Source of the DNA: Heliocidaris erythrogramma
Taxonomy: Eukaryota > Echinodermata > Echinoidea > Camarodonta > Echinometridae
Length of the DNA stretch: 64,000 nt
NCBI GenBank assembly: GCA_025617745.1
Contig: CM046856.1
Span: 48,488,873 to 48,552,872, forward strand
Direction of reading: 5' to 3'
The notes under the pieces are model-generated. The model did not search any database, was not told the origin of the DNA, and worked only from the letters and a program-made list of their open reading frames with translations. The stretch's first letter is position 1. The number at the start of each line of letters is the position of its first letter. The position numbers and the translations under genes were made by a program. This document shows positions 23,936 through 36,002 of this stretch, piece by piece.

Positions 23936-23995
23936 AGGAGCGGACCCAGGATTATGGAAAGCGGGGGGGGGGGGGGGGGGGGGGAGGGGATGTTT
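23936..23995 (+). repeat. GGACCCAGGATT...G(n) dispersed repeat end
   Basis: GGAGCGGACCCAGGATTATGGAAAGC followed by a run of about 20 G. Similar strings occur at about 31373-31411 and 31446-31480 (plus) and 11565-11602 and 12033-12058 (minus), so this is one end of a dispersed element. Confidence 0.6.
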
Positions 23996-24069
23996 CGGCC
24001 CTACCATTTAATAGACTCACTTATTAATTGCATCCAGGAAAGGGGAATCACGAAACTATCCATCTCGCC

Positions 24070-24310
24070 GGGAATGAAGGCACTGTGGTATATTAAAGTT
24101 CTTGACTCTCATACGGCAAGTCATGGGTTCGATCCTCTCTTGGTGCTTCCATCCTTGGACAAGGCGTTTTACAAACAATAGTCTCCCCTCATCCCAGGTG
24201 CATTAAACAAGTATTTGGCAATACTTGGGTAATAATAATTGCAGGGCCCTCAGGAAGAGGAGTATTAATACTGGCTACCCTGGGTGAATAAGACCGTATA
24301 ATTGTAGTAT
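24070..24310 (+). mobile_element. tRNA-derived SINE, diverged copy
   Basis: A tRNA-like head (GGCACTGTGGTATATTAAAG, then B box GGGTTCGATCC near 24124) is followed by a body CCTTGGACAAGGCG...CCCCTCATCCCAGGTG. The same order and similar wording occur in the better preserved copy at 36003-36300, and CCAGGTG also occurs in the minus copy near 61820. Confidence 0.6.
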
Positions 24311-26640
24311 TTAGAGGGTATTGTCGGTATTGTGAAGAAAAAAAATCGCTTCAAAAATAAGGGTCTGATACTATAGCCCTATAGAGCTTTTGTTTAGGTG
24401 AGATATTGTTTGCCTATATGCTTATTTTATTTTTTGACAAAATAATTTCAACATTAATGATTTTTTTTTATATATTTAACAATTATATCACTAGTAATAA
24501 TGATTATGCTGTTTATAATGATAATAATGATAATGATATCATCAATAATAACACAATGATTAAAATAACAATGATGATAACGCTCTCCACTCCCTGGGGA
24601 GCATTCCACTTAGGCGCCATTTTAAGGGCGCCCACAATGTTGATCCAACTAAAATAACGTTTACATCCTAACGGCTATCCATTGAACACCTAGGTGTAAA
24701 GAAGCAATAAAGATAAAATGCCTCTCATATTTAAAAAAAAGTGCATAACTGCAGTGCCGGTATCAAGTGATTAAGCCATTCAAGACTTCCCGTTTTAAAG
24801 CAGCTTCAATTTTTTTTGATTTGTATTTTTCTATTCACTCAAAATGATGTCACCCCACTTTATCAATTTAATTCAGTTGAATTTATTATTATTTTATTAA
24901 TACATGTACAAAAAAGACGACTTAATTTCGTTGCTTTTTTCGAATATATTTAGGGCATGATTAATTCATGTGTTTTCCCTATGTTGTCTTTACATCTGAT
25001 TGCATCTATACTCCTCCTTGGTGTCCAATTCAAAACCTTACAGGAATCCCACTGGAAATAATCATCAAAGAAAGAATTCATAACTGCAAGAAAAGATCTT
25101 ATTCTTGTTGAAGGCTGTCGAGAAATGATGTATGTCAATATCAAATTCCCAGCTTTACTCGCAGTGACAATAATACAGTGTTGGCATGACAACGGCTATC
25201 CATACGCATTAAGGTCTCAATTTAGTGCGACATGAAATCACACGACCTCAGAGAAAATCAAGGGTTTCAGAAAACAAGCAAAGTCGCAGGAGATGAAATA
25301 TGGTATGGCAAGAAAATATTTGGAGAAGATTTGTTTAAGTTACTGAGAATTTGCTTGATCGTGTAGACTATAAATTGCATGGTTGTGCAGTTAACCTACT
25401 TTATTTGTGCAATTGTGTAGGGAGGAGGGGTTTAGATCAAAGCTCGTTCTGTACTTTTAGTAAGAGAGAGAGAGAGATTGAAAGAGAGACAGAGAGATAG
25501 AGAGAGATTGGAACATCATATTTTCTAGTGGATACTGAACATTTGTTCTGAAATATATTCGCAAACGAAAATTAATGGAACACTCGATAATAAATTACAA
25601 AATAAAATAAAGACAAGGAAGGAGGGAGGAAAGCAGAGAAAAGAAGACGAGTGAGAAAGGGATGGACAGAAAGGAGAGAGAGAAAGAGAGAGAGAGGGGG
25701 GGGGGGGGTAGGTTAACAGCCCCGTTTCCTTTCAATTGTTTTATACTTAAAATACAATAATGTAGCTGTTCTTACCAGCTTCTCTTATTCTGTTACTCTC
25801 ATAATCATTGACGGTATATTCACATCTACCGCAGATAAACAACTGATGATTAAGGTTTGATTACTTTGATTAACTGTGATTAACTCGAGCTTATTTCATC
25901 ATGAAATCTTGGGATTATCGGAAGATTAAGTATTCATTAAATAATGTTTCAAACATTTGGTTGGATTAATTACTCTTTACATCCTCGACAATAGGTTTAC
26001 ATCTACGTAAGATAAGATAAACCACTCGAGATTGAGGTCCGGTGAATGTATGATAAGTTGTGTCTAAATCGAGATTTTGCAAGGATTATCATGATTAACC
26101 CGAGATCATCTTTTCACAAAGCCTTGCTTAACTCAAGATTAAATTGTTGTGGAATCGGAAAAAAGGCAGGCCGAAAAGCCACATCTGTGGCTTAGTATAC
26201 TCTTTTTTTTTTAATCTACAAAACCATACGCGTCATCGTACATGAGACAGCAAAATTGTCTACTTTGCTTTAATTTTTTCGTTAGTCACACCTCTAAGAA
26301 AATAAAAGAAATACTTAGGTAGTTCTTTACGGTATAAACATATGACTGGACTAACACAACTTGTCCCTGTAACAAGAATTTTTGATCTGATATCAAGATT
26401 AAGATTATATTTTTTCTATGTTAGGATCTGAGAAATTCTGCTGTCATCAGTCATTTCTCATGCATGGGAACGTGTTATATGAATTACCGGTATATTCATT
26501 TTCAAATATGAAAAGTGAGGCGGTGCAAAGTAGACTAATCACTATCATGCTCGTCTGTTATACCATTTCACCTATATCATAAAATATACAAAATAATGTA
26601 TAGTTGGCATTTGTGTCCAAACATTTCAAGTCATCACAAA
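24311..26640. other. Intergenic DNA with simple repeats, no gene
   Basis: AT-rich. (ATGATA)-like simple sequence lies at 24500-24580. CAATTTAATTCAGTTGAATTTATTATT at 24862-24890 resembles a minus-strand LINE 3' tail without a coding part. (GA)n lies at 25465-25505 and 25672-25696, the latter running into a 13-base G run. No coding exon recognised. Confidence 0.45.
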
Positions 26641-26642
26641 TG

Positions 26643-26723
26643 TTAACCTGTTGCCAATGGGAGCCGGTGGTTTTTTTCATTTAAGCCTTTGGGAATCAAA
26701 GAATTCAGAAGTCAACGGGTTAA
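26643..26723. mobile_element. 81-bp TTAA-bounded MITE
   Basis: TTAACCTGTTG at 26643 and CAACGGGTTAA ending at 26723 are an imperfect inverted repeat. TTAA at each end and the CCYGTTG inverted repeat are the pattern of piggyBac-type non-autonomous elements. It is very short, so a tentative call. Confidence 0.5.
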
Positions 26724-28899
26724 ATTCGGTTCTGTTTCATCTTATCATTTTATCACGTTTATTGCGTCATTTATAATCGTTTTGTATAGTGTATACTATG
26801 TAATACAAGGATGCTCACGGAAAATGTTTTGTTTTGGTTAGATGTATATAAGATAAAATAGACCGTAAGATAAAATCATTCACATTGCATACGATATATA
26901 TTTTAGTTTTATTGATTTCATGTTATATATCATGCTAAATATTTGTCTATAATGTACATAGTTGAACAGAGGCTCTACATCTCACTAGCAGAATTTGCTA
27001 TTTCCGTAGAGTCCTTTTACCAAACAAATGTAAAACAACTCTCTCATGTGTATTGTTTTGTTTTTTGTTTTTTTTTTTTGGTAATAAACTCATTCATTCA
27101 TTCATATATACTCTTGAAGTATGTATATAACAGACAATCACACATTGAAAATGATTTAAAATGATAGGATACCTCATGAAAGCTATTAAACTTATTTCCA
27201 ATGGGATTCCTGAATAAGAAATGAATAAATAAACAATGTTGTTGCGACTCACAACGAATTTATTATAATCAGTTTAAAAACTTTGTGACGTATTTGTTAG
27301 GATATTCTAGGCGACGACTTCATAGCCGATATCTCTCGTTAGTGCTCATGTCACAGCAGATTTCTTTTTTGTTTTGTGTCGAATCAAATCATGTGAGAGA
27401 AAATGGAAGTAACACTTTTACATTTTGTGTGTGTGAAACATTACGCGGTGGATGCACCACTCAAACATGTTTGTCTCGCTTTTTTTTTGTTTTCACACCA
27501 AATACTCCGCCGTGTTAAGTCCTTGTGTCTTAAATGGGTTGATTTTTTTCTCTTCTTTCTTTTTTTTGTTACTTTAGGCCTCCTCAATCAAGCTGACAAA
27601 AACTTTTGTTGTGTTTTTATTGGGGGAGGGGATGTGTGAAGTGAGCACTGAGCAGGATTGAAATCAGAGGAATTGTGTCACGGGGGGGGGGGGGGGGGGC
27701 ATCGGTCTTAATATGTGCATGAGATACGGGACAAAAAAGGGCCATGGAGTTAGGAGGATATGGAAGAGAGTTGTGCCATCTTCTTTTGCAGATAATACTT
27801 TCCCCTCTCCCTTTCTTTTTCGACCTTCCTCTCTTTGTTTGTTTTTTCATCCTTCGATTTGGTAAAGGCGGCCCCTTTCGTATCCACGCCGACGATGGTC
27901 AATGATTGAGTAAGCTTGTCTTAAAGTGATCGTAATCTCTCATGACTGCCAGAATTTTCTCCCTGGCTATTCTAAATTCAAAATACTGTCGAACGTGAAC
28001 ATCCATCGGCCACAATTCAAGCTTCTATAGCCTTTAAAACAGCTATGTGGCATATTCGTCAGCATGTTAAATTAGGGCAGCGTTATTTGTTCTTTATAAT
28101 AAAGCGAAGTTGATGTTTCATGCATGATATTGATCTTCACAGTATGTTTATTTCCGATTTGCATCAGATTGATCTTCAAGTGATGCGGAATACCTATTCC
28201 ATTGTTCCAAAAGACATGCTCCTCTTCAGTTTGGGTAACACGATATCGAACGTACGTGTAATCAAAAACTGCAGAAGGTCATTACGAATGTGAATTGGAG
28301 CTTCCTGTTTTGATCTATGCTAATGGCTCTCACCCACTTCACGATATCAAACACGTTATACAACACAGTATTGAAGGAGCTCCATTCAGATTTCGTTATA
28401 CATCGTGCTTGACAAGGAAATGAACAATGTTCGCAATAATAATATTTTTTAAAAACCCCGAACATAATGTTAACTGTTTAGAACTTATAAACATAATTTA
28501 ATTGTTACTAAGCGTCAATTTTAATTTCTACGAATTCACCGTCGTATGGTTGTTTTAATTTACATGTACAATCATGTAGAATACAAGCACATGTGCCCCT
28601 TTAATATTAGCGTTGTCTTTGTTTCTATCGTAGGCTAGACGTACTTGTCTCTTGAGCATTGCCTATGTTGGAAACGTAATAAGCTCTCTTGCAACAAGGC
28701 GGGTGAAACTGAACGCCGAAACACAATCGGGTGTTTGCGTAATCACTCCATCTACGAGCAGGATTGGTTAGCAAACAAAGCCAGTTACTGCGAGTAAAGA
28801 GACTTGTAATTTAAGAGACAACGCTCTTCTAATTCCCTGGATGTGCTCATACGATCGCTTATTAACCCTTATCTTCCTGTTTTAGCAAGCAAGGCATAA
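26724..28899. other. Intergenic DNA, no gene supported
   Basis: A T run followed by GGTAATAAACTCATTCATTCATTCAT at about 27066-27106 looks like a LINE 3' tail. A G run lies at 27681-27699. Short open frames, including those at 27285-27639, are low complexity or lack support. Confidence 0.45.
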
Positions 28900-30401
28900 T
28901 GTCTTAGGTCTGGTGGGTTTTAGATGATTTTATTGAGTTTTTATACGTTTCTTGTTCCATTCCATTCTCTTCTCACTGTGTAACAATGGCGGAATACATC
29001 TTAATGTCTGATTTGGTTTTAGTGAATTCATATACAATACATGCACAAGAGAGATGATCCGGGCTAACTCGGCACTTGCCGGAAAATCGCGGCTGAGTGA
29101 GCCAAGAGAGTTGAGTTGATCGCAAATACTTGTGTTGAATTTCGCATTAATTACAAATTTTAAAACGCTTGAATTAAAAATTATGTGATATAAATGTAAA
29201 ATTATTAGCAAAGAAGCAATTTTGAAAATTTCAAGAAGTAAATTATACAAAACATGAAATTTAAGGCTAAAAAAACAGTACGGTGCGTAGCGTGGACTTC
29301 TGAAACATAGTCAGAGCGCAGTGCGGAGTTATCCCGACCCTACAAGAGACAGGTAGACATTTAAAGCTCATGGATAGTTTTGGTAGCAAAAAGGAACTTC
29401 GAAATAAACGTGTTCACTATAGTCTCATGTTGTAGTCCTTGTATCAAGAGCTTTGTTAGATTTTATGTGGGATTCCATCAATGATTTCCAGTGAATTTTC
29501 GTGTAAATATAATGTAAGGAACGCTAGATCACGGTAACATACTGCCCTACGCTAGGCCTAGGACCTTTCTACCCCGATGGCTCCCTACGCAACAGTCTCA
29601 GGGCTTCACGTGGCGATAGCATGTTTGTCGCTGTGTGTGTGGAATACACATAATTCTCATAGGTGCACGCTGCCGTTGTTGGGATAATTTATATCCCTGG
29701 CCAGGTATTTTAATTATTTGTTGCCTCTCATTTGTAAAATATTTCACTTTAAGAGGTGAAATCTTCACAGCATATCAGTATTGCTAATATCTTGCAATTT
29801 ATCAACAAAATCCAAGAAATCTTGGAAATTACCTTTAATCCAAGAAATTACCTTTAATCTTCTCTTCGGATTTATTATTAACCTCTCTCTTCCACTCCCT
29901 AGCAATGAATGCATTTTATGTCCGGTTAATTTCGTTTGATTTTAGTGAGATTCTATTCGTGCGCGGTAGGCAGAGATTCGTGTCCTTTTACGCAATTATT
30001 AACTCCTTTCTTTCACTGTCTGTTTTTAAAGGTCTGATGACTGGTGATTTTTATTTGATTATAGTGAGTTTCTGTAGATGCTCAACAGGCTTAGACATTT
30101 TGTATTATGCTCCGATCACTTGCTGTTTGATTTGAGTGAGTTTCTATAATGCTCGATAGACGCAGACATTTTATGTTCTTTTCCGACCTAGCCTTTTCTC
30201 GTCACTGTCTATGACGGAATACATTTCATGTCACATTATATCATTTGAATTTAGAAGGAGATATTTCGTGATGTCTTCCGATTACTTAATAACCGTTCTC
30301 TTCCACTGTCTAGCAATGATGGAATACTTCTCACACATGTCTGATGGATTTTATTTGATTCTTAGTGAATCTGTATTCAAGCACAATAGAGACAGACACC
30401 A

Positions 30402-30913
30402 GGGCCCATGTGCATAAAAGGCTACTAGTTTAGCTGGCAACTAGTGCTTAGTAAGATTATTAATTCCCTAGTTTATACCTACGGAGTTGGCAACTAACTA
30501 ATTTGTGTTGCATAAAACCTCACTAGGCACATTGCTTACTAGTTGCATACTAGGACAATTTGGTTTGTAAATGATTTTGGTGCTATGACCTTGGAGAGGA
30601 GGTGATTATGTCAGATACAATAGGCTTGTAGACAAGATTATTGTGTTTGAGCTTCGAACCACATTCCAAATGAGCATAACTCATTTCTAAGGGTCTTTGT
30701 AACATTGCATTACTGCCCAGTACTTACATTTTGTAGAAATTCATAAATTCTCTATACAAGGTTGCTACAGCTAGTACATAAAGTTACAACTACAACCATG
30801 AGTCTCAAGCGTCCAAGAAAAATTAATTTTACTCATGACGAAAACCTGTTCTTGGCCGACAAATATATATATATGTTGTGGTTTCAAAATAATAATAATA
30901 AAATGGTGCTTAG

Positions 30914-30944
<31 letters not shown>

Positions 30945-31162
30945 TATGCTGTCAGGACGGTGTCCAAAGGCAGACTGATTAGTTGTCAATCTAGTGACTT
31001 AGAGGTACCCCAGATCAACTCTAACTTTTGCCAGAATTTTAAAATGTTACTATATCTAGTTGGGTTTTATGCATCACAATTAGTAATCATCTAGGCTTAG
31101 TAAGCAACTTAAGTCCCTTTTAGTTGCTAACTAGGCCTAGTAGCCTTTTATGCACATGGGCC
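30402..31162 (+). mobile_element. Harbinger-like deletion derivative, 761 bp
   Basis: GGCCCATGTGCATAAAAGGCTACTAG (30403-30428) is perfectly complementary to 31137-31162, and both ends continue with related GGCAACTAG/CTTAGTAAG motifs. Inside, an ATG at 30798 starts MSLKRPRKINFTHDENLFLA, which resembles the beginning of the Myb/SANT-like accessory protein of PIF/Harbinger elements. The frame then runs into (TA)n and stops, so most of the coding region has been deleted. It interrupts one unit of the surrounding tandem array. The target duplication is not clear. The Harbinger assignment is an inference from this short stretch and the GGCCC-type end. Confidence 0.6.
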
Positions 31163-31370
31163 TAGGTATCTTATTACTTAGGAACCATACTCTTTCACTG
31201 TCTAGCAATCAACGCAATCATCTAATGTCGGATCGTTTTTATTTGATTTTAGTGAGTTTTTATAAAGAGATCGTTCATGTTCTCTTCTTCTTATTACTTA
31301 TTTACCCCTCTCTTCCACTATCTAACACTCAAGGCATATGGTGTCGGATGGCTTTTGTATTTCGTGAGTT

Positions 31371-31757
31371 CCATAGGCGTACCCAGGATTTTTTCAAGGG
31401 GGGGGGGGTTAAGATTATTCTTCATTTTAACTTAATCATTTAATCAGCGGTGGATCAAGGATTTTGTGAGGGAGGAGGCCTTATATTCTGAAATTTTTCT
31501 GAAAAGCGAACATAAAAGTCGTCAGTATTTACGGGTGTCTTTTCACAAAAAGCATTTTTGGGTATCTTCATAAAAATTATTCCTAAATTCTCTCACACAA
31601 CACACACACACCAAAAAAAAGATTTATTATTAGACCAAGGCGAAACACAAAACGGAAATAAAAGGGTTAAAAAAGGGGGATGTTTGAACACCTAAAACAC
31701 CATCTTTTGCCAAAGGTGGGGGGGGGGGGCGTTTGAACACCCCAAAACAGCCCCCTA
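31371..31757 (+). mobile_element. Insert beginning GGCGTACCCAGGATTTTTTC, with G runs
   Basis: This block breaks the tandem array between a GTGAGTTC and a TCTTCCACTATC. It holds two starts of the dispersed CCAGGATTTT...GGGGGG repeat (31373-31411, 31446-31480) and a further G run at about 31718-31729 with GTTTGAACACC on both sides. Family and exact borders are unknown. Confidence 0.45.
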
Positions 31758-32170
31758 TCTTCCACTATCTAGCAATGACGGAATACATCATGTCTTATTA
31801 TTTGATTTGATTTTAGTGAGTTTCTATACATGCACAACGGACATTGCCATTTCAAATAATATTCCGATCAGTTATTAAACCCTCTCATCGACTTTTTAGC
31901 AATGACGGCATACATTTTATGCCTGATGATTTTTATTTGATTTTACTGAGTTTGTATACATGCACATTATATATATTCCATGATTAAACATACTCTTCCA
32001 CTGTAAAGTAATCGAGGCATACGTCTCATATATTTTATGAGGGTTTTTTTCTTTTTACTGTTAGATTAGTAGCCAGGTTTCTGTACTGCAGAATAGACAA
32101 ATCCGTCTATGTTCTACTTGGTTTATTATAAATCACCTCTCTTTCATCGTCTAAATGATGACGGAATCCT

Positions 32171-34305
32171 CTTATTTTGTTCAAAATTGGTATAGGCAAC
32201 ATTAGCTGCTGTTTCCGCAAGTGTATTTACGAAGAGCTCTCACTGCCTTTCAGAAAATAAAGAAAATACAGAAAAGGTATTTTTTATTTGCAAACACTCT
32301 AAATAGAATAAGTTTGCCCAAAATGTTCCATTGTGAACTTGAAAGCAATTTAAGAGAAATCCATGCACCATGCAACCAGTCCTGTAATTTTTTACTCGAA
32401 AAATATTAAGTAGCACATGTAGAAAAATGAGCAAAAGAGAGCAAAATTTAATCAAGCCCACATTAAACTGATTTCATCATATTATAGAACGGAGTAACTT
32501 CCATAGGTCATCGTTCGTATTTTTATCGTCCAAGATGGAGATGATGTTTAATATGTAGGTGAAGACAGATTTAGAGACAGATTAAGAGAATCCTGTCACG
32601 CAAGCGTCAAGATAGGTCTTTTACCCCATTTCGATAAGAATTACATTCATCCCACAAGACAGAGCTATAAAATCCAATCATGTTCTATCAGCCTGAACAT
32701 GCGAAGAAAACGAGGCGATGAAAAACGGATTTAGAGTTTATTGGAGCAGAATATACGGAGGTATAAAAAAGGAAGACATGACAATTCAAGACATCTTAAC
32801 GACAAGTGCTGTAATGAACAGAACCATGAGATATAATCCAAGACGCACTCGTTCACCTCGTCTTGAAGATTGCGTGGTAATCTAAAGCTGGTTATCAGAG
32901 AAAAAAAAATAATGTGGGATATGAGTCCCCCCGGGGGAATGTATTGGTAGAGATATCAGTATGACTAGTCAAAAGGCACACCAGGATAATTTTCTTTGTT
33001 TTGTTATAATGTTAAGAATGTGATGGCGTTGGGTAAAGTTTGATACATGCGAGAATGAATCAACTGTAATTTACCTGAATTAACTATTTAACTTTGACAA
33101 GTTACAGTGGAGATTTGTGTGTATCATTTCACTCAAATACACAATGTAACATGGGGCTCCATCGAAGTCATATATTCGTCATTAAACAGTGGCATATGCA
33201 GTATTCGGTTTCAGCATGATGAAGACAGCCCACCTGTTATTAATAAATGACTCGATGTAATTAGGGTAATATTTCAACGCAGAAACCGCCTTTCATGCAT
33301 TGGTCATGTTCGGGTAAGAGGCTTGAGAAGGGGCATGAGAACATTTTCTTTCAATGGGAGGTGTTATTGCCAGATACTTCACATTTATGGACAAAGGAAA
33401 AGATATTCCTTGAAATGATGGTTTACGAGCTTCAAAACCATCTCACAGATATATTTCTTGACCCAATTTCGTTATCAATTCGTATGATTTCAAAACTGAA
33501 ATTGCTAATCTCGTAAAAACAAAATTATCTTTAGGTAATACTTCAAATCGGAACTGCAAGAGACAATTTCTCTTTGTTTTTGTTTTCCTCACTGGTAATT
33601 ACCAGTGTATTCTATATCCGTAAATGATCTGCTAAATGAAATTTTTTGATTTGTGTTTTTGAGATTATTTCGGATACAACTTTGATTTCTTATTTTGCAT
33701 TGATTTATAACGCCATTCATTCAAATTCGTCAGTGATAAAATACATGGATCCCACAGAGTTATTAGTTCTGCAAACGATTTGTCATTTTCACTATTCACA
33801 GTCAATTTCATTTTCTGCTTTCGGCCCCCATAATGAACAGCAGCGGTCATTGCTCTGCATTTTAGCGACTCTGCTGAATCTTGTAGTCATTTTCATTCAT
33901 TAAGACAAGACGAATTATGGCTTAGTCCGAATCAGCCGCTGTTTATGATTCTCAAATGAATGATGATGTGTAATTATCATATGAGAAATGAGACTCCAGA
34001 GGATGGAATTCCTTCAACAACAAAAAAAAACAAACAAAAAAACAAAAAGGAAAATGAAAAGAAAGGACCAATGCTGCGTGTCATACTACTTTCATTATTC
34101 ACGCTCTTTCAAACGAATTTTTAAGAACGTGCCAAAAATAGAGAAGTTAACATGAATTCGAAATGTGTACTCATGAAATCATTTCATTTAATGAAATTTA
34201 TCATAAAATGATTCATCGCTACTTATTATCTAAATATTCGGTGGCTAAAAACCGAATATCTATCAAGGAAAGCAAAAGATCGCTAACAGTCTCAGTTTCT
34301 TGTTT
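32171..34305. other. Intergenic DNA, no gene seen
   Basis: AT-rich DNA. Short frames at 32221-32409, 33295-33516 and 33646-33903 lack domain resemblance and splice context. A small palindrome ACTGGTAATTACCAGT lies at about 33590-33605. Confidence 0.5.
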
Positions 34306-35214
34306 TTAAAGGAGAATTAACCCCTGATTACAAATTTACTTATATTGGAAGGTGTAATATCTTCCTACTTATTGGCCTAAATCATTTTCTAATAAGATAT
34401 CAGAAAAGGATATAAATAAAGATATTCCAACACCGGTATCGTCTCCTACTCATTTACATGGGGGCTGCCATTTTCTTGCTGATTTGGAGTTGTACATGAA
34501 CCATTGAGAAATGTTCCAGTCAGGAAGATATTTTGAATCCAAATCCTAAATTGATTTTCTTCATTACCTAAAATCCCATATGTGACGAAAAATATAAAGT
34601 GGGTGTTTACATGTATTATAAAAATTAAATCTTTATAATGATACTTTTAAATTGTCTTGTTTTGCTTAACAAAAATCTATTTTCTTGGGTTTGCCAAACA
34701 GAGCAGAACATAATATATGCAGCATGCATTCCGACTTTTCAAGTCCATTATCCGAAAACAGGTGAATGCATAGTTTGCCGCTATAGATGCTCAGGGAAGA
34801 AGCATCCATAAAATTTGAATTAATTTGCTCCGTCCCATACGTCCAGTATCGAGAAAATAGATTTCTATTAAGCGAATATCGATTTTCAACAGAAATATAT
34901 AAGGAAATCTTCAGTTTAAAAATAAATTGACATATCTATTCTATATTTTTAATCTCAAATGGGTTTTTAATTTTGAAAAAGGCAATTGAGCATTTGGATT
35001 AAGAAAATCTTCTTGTACACATAAACAAAATGGCAGCCCCCATGTGCTCCTAGCAGACGATACATATTGCTAGCAGATGGTAAATTTTGCTCAGAAAATC
35101 TTGATTCGTATCGATCTCGTATATTTTGACGCGAAGCCATATAGTCTACCAAGTAGGAATAAATAACACCTTTGAACACTATCGTCTTCATTTTTGAGCG
35201 TAATTCTCCTTTAA
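34306..35214. mobile_element. T2/Kolobok-like non-autonomous element, TTAA-flanked
   Basis: TTAAAGGAGAATTA at 34306-34319 is exactly complementary to TAATTCTCCTTTAA at 35201-35214. TTAA target sites and an AGGRR-type terminus match the TTAAAGGRR signature described for the T2 (Kolobok-related) group. A second inverted pair lies inside: CATGGGGGCTGCCATTTT near 34458 and AAAATGGCAGCCCCCATG near 35027. No transposase frame exists, so it is non-autonomous. Confidence 0.75.
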
Positions 35215-35407
35215 GATTTATTTCTTACCTCAGAGGTTTCAGTTGAAACCGCTAATTTTTCAAACTCTCTACTCCATTAGTCAAACGTAAAATGTGGTAT
35301 CCCTGAATCACATGTTTATCAGAAATATTGAGGAAAAGGGAATTACAGAGAGGGGCGCAAAAAACCCTCAGAAACCACGAATTTCCGACAAAGAAAACGC
35401 TGTAACA

Positions 35408-35408
35408 A

Positions 35409-35448
<40 letters not shown>
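35408..35448. repeat. (GA)n microsatellite
   Basis: GAGAAAGAGAGAGAGAGAGA-type run of about 40 bp. Confidence 0.9.
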
Positions 35449-35500
35449 GATATTGGTAAAGTTATATTCCTAATTATCCGTCTATTGTTTATAATAAGTT

Positions 35501-35680
35501 AACAATAAATAAAACAACCGTTTAGAGATGAAAAACATATATCGAATTTTCGCCCATAGGGGCTTCATCAGGAAATACATATTTCATCTCTCTCTATATT
35601 TAATCTCTAAGCGATAATCTCATTTCTCATCTCATTTCGATATATTTCATCTTTAAACGGTTCTTTTTATTTATTGTTGA
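35501..35680 (-). ncRNA. Fold-back with hammerhead-ribozyme-like core (Penelope-type)
   Basis: Arms 35501-35544 (AACAATAAATAAAACAACCG...) and 35637-35680 (...AACGGTTCTTTTTATTTATT) are near-complementary. On the minus strand 35542-35572 reads CTGATGA, a stem AGCCCC-TAT-GGGC and then GAAA. This is the conserved arrangement CUGANGA-stem II-GAAA of a hammerhead ribozyme, with a 4-bp GCCC/GGGC stem II. Hammerheads are known from the terminal repeats of Penelope-like retroelements, and the inverted arms also fit their rearranged ends. Stem III and the cleavage site are not convincingly defined, so activity is doubtful. Confidence 0.5.
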
Positions 35681-36002
35681 CTTTTGTGTAATTCTCATCA
35701 ATTATTTGCTCTATGTTATATTTATTAGGCCAGTCAACCCAATGCATCTTCTAAAACATTACAAAATGTGTTTTTTTTTTAAATTGTGCTTTAGATGAAA
35801 ACAAGATTGTTTGTTTTTATTTTAATTTTGCATGGACCGATAGAGAATAATGAGAGAGTGGGATAATAACTGAAGTGTTGAAGTAGAGAGAGAGAGAGGG
35901 GGGGGGGGGCAGCGAAAACCTCATAGGTGCACTTAATAAGCGTTTGTCAAAAAAGATTGAAGCCGCGAAATATCCTACATAATTATGATATAAGAGTGAC
36001 AG

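Larger units (their letters stand above)
28900..32170 (+). repeat. Degenerate tandem array, unit about 105-145 bp, interrupted
   Basis: A recurring theme CTCTTCCACTGTCTAGCAATGA, GGAATACAT, then TTTTATTTGATTTTAGTGAGTTT and TATGCACAATAGA appears about 11 times. The CAC of each theme is at about 28974, 29893, 30014, 30203, 30304, 31196, 31316, 31763, 31891, 31999 and 32145. The 892-bp gap between 30304 and 31196 equals one unit (about 130 bp) plus the 761-bp inserted element, and a second insert lies at about 31371-31757. Copies are strongly diverged, so the array is old. Confidence 0.75.
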
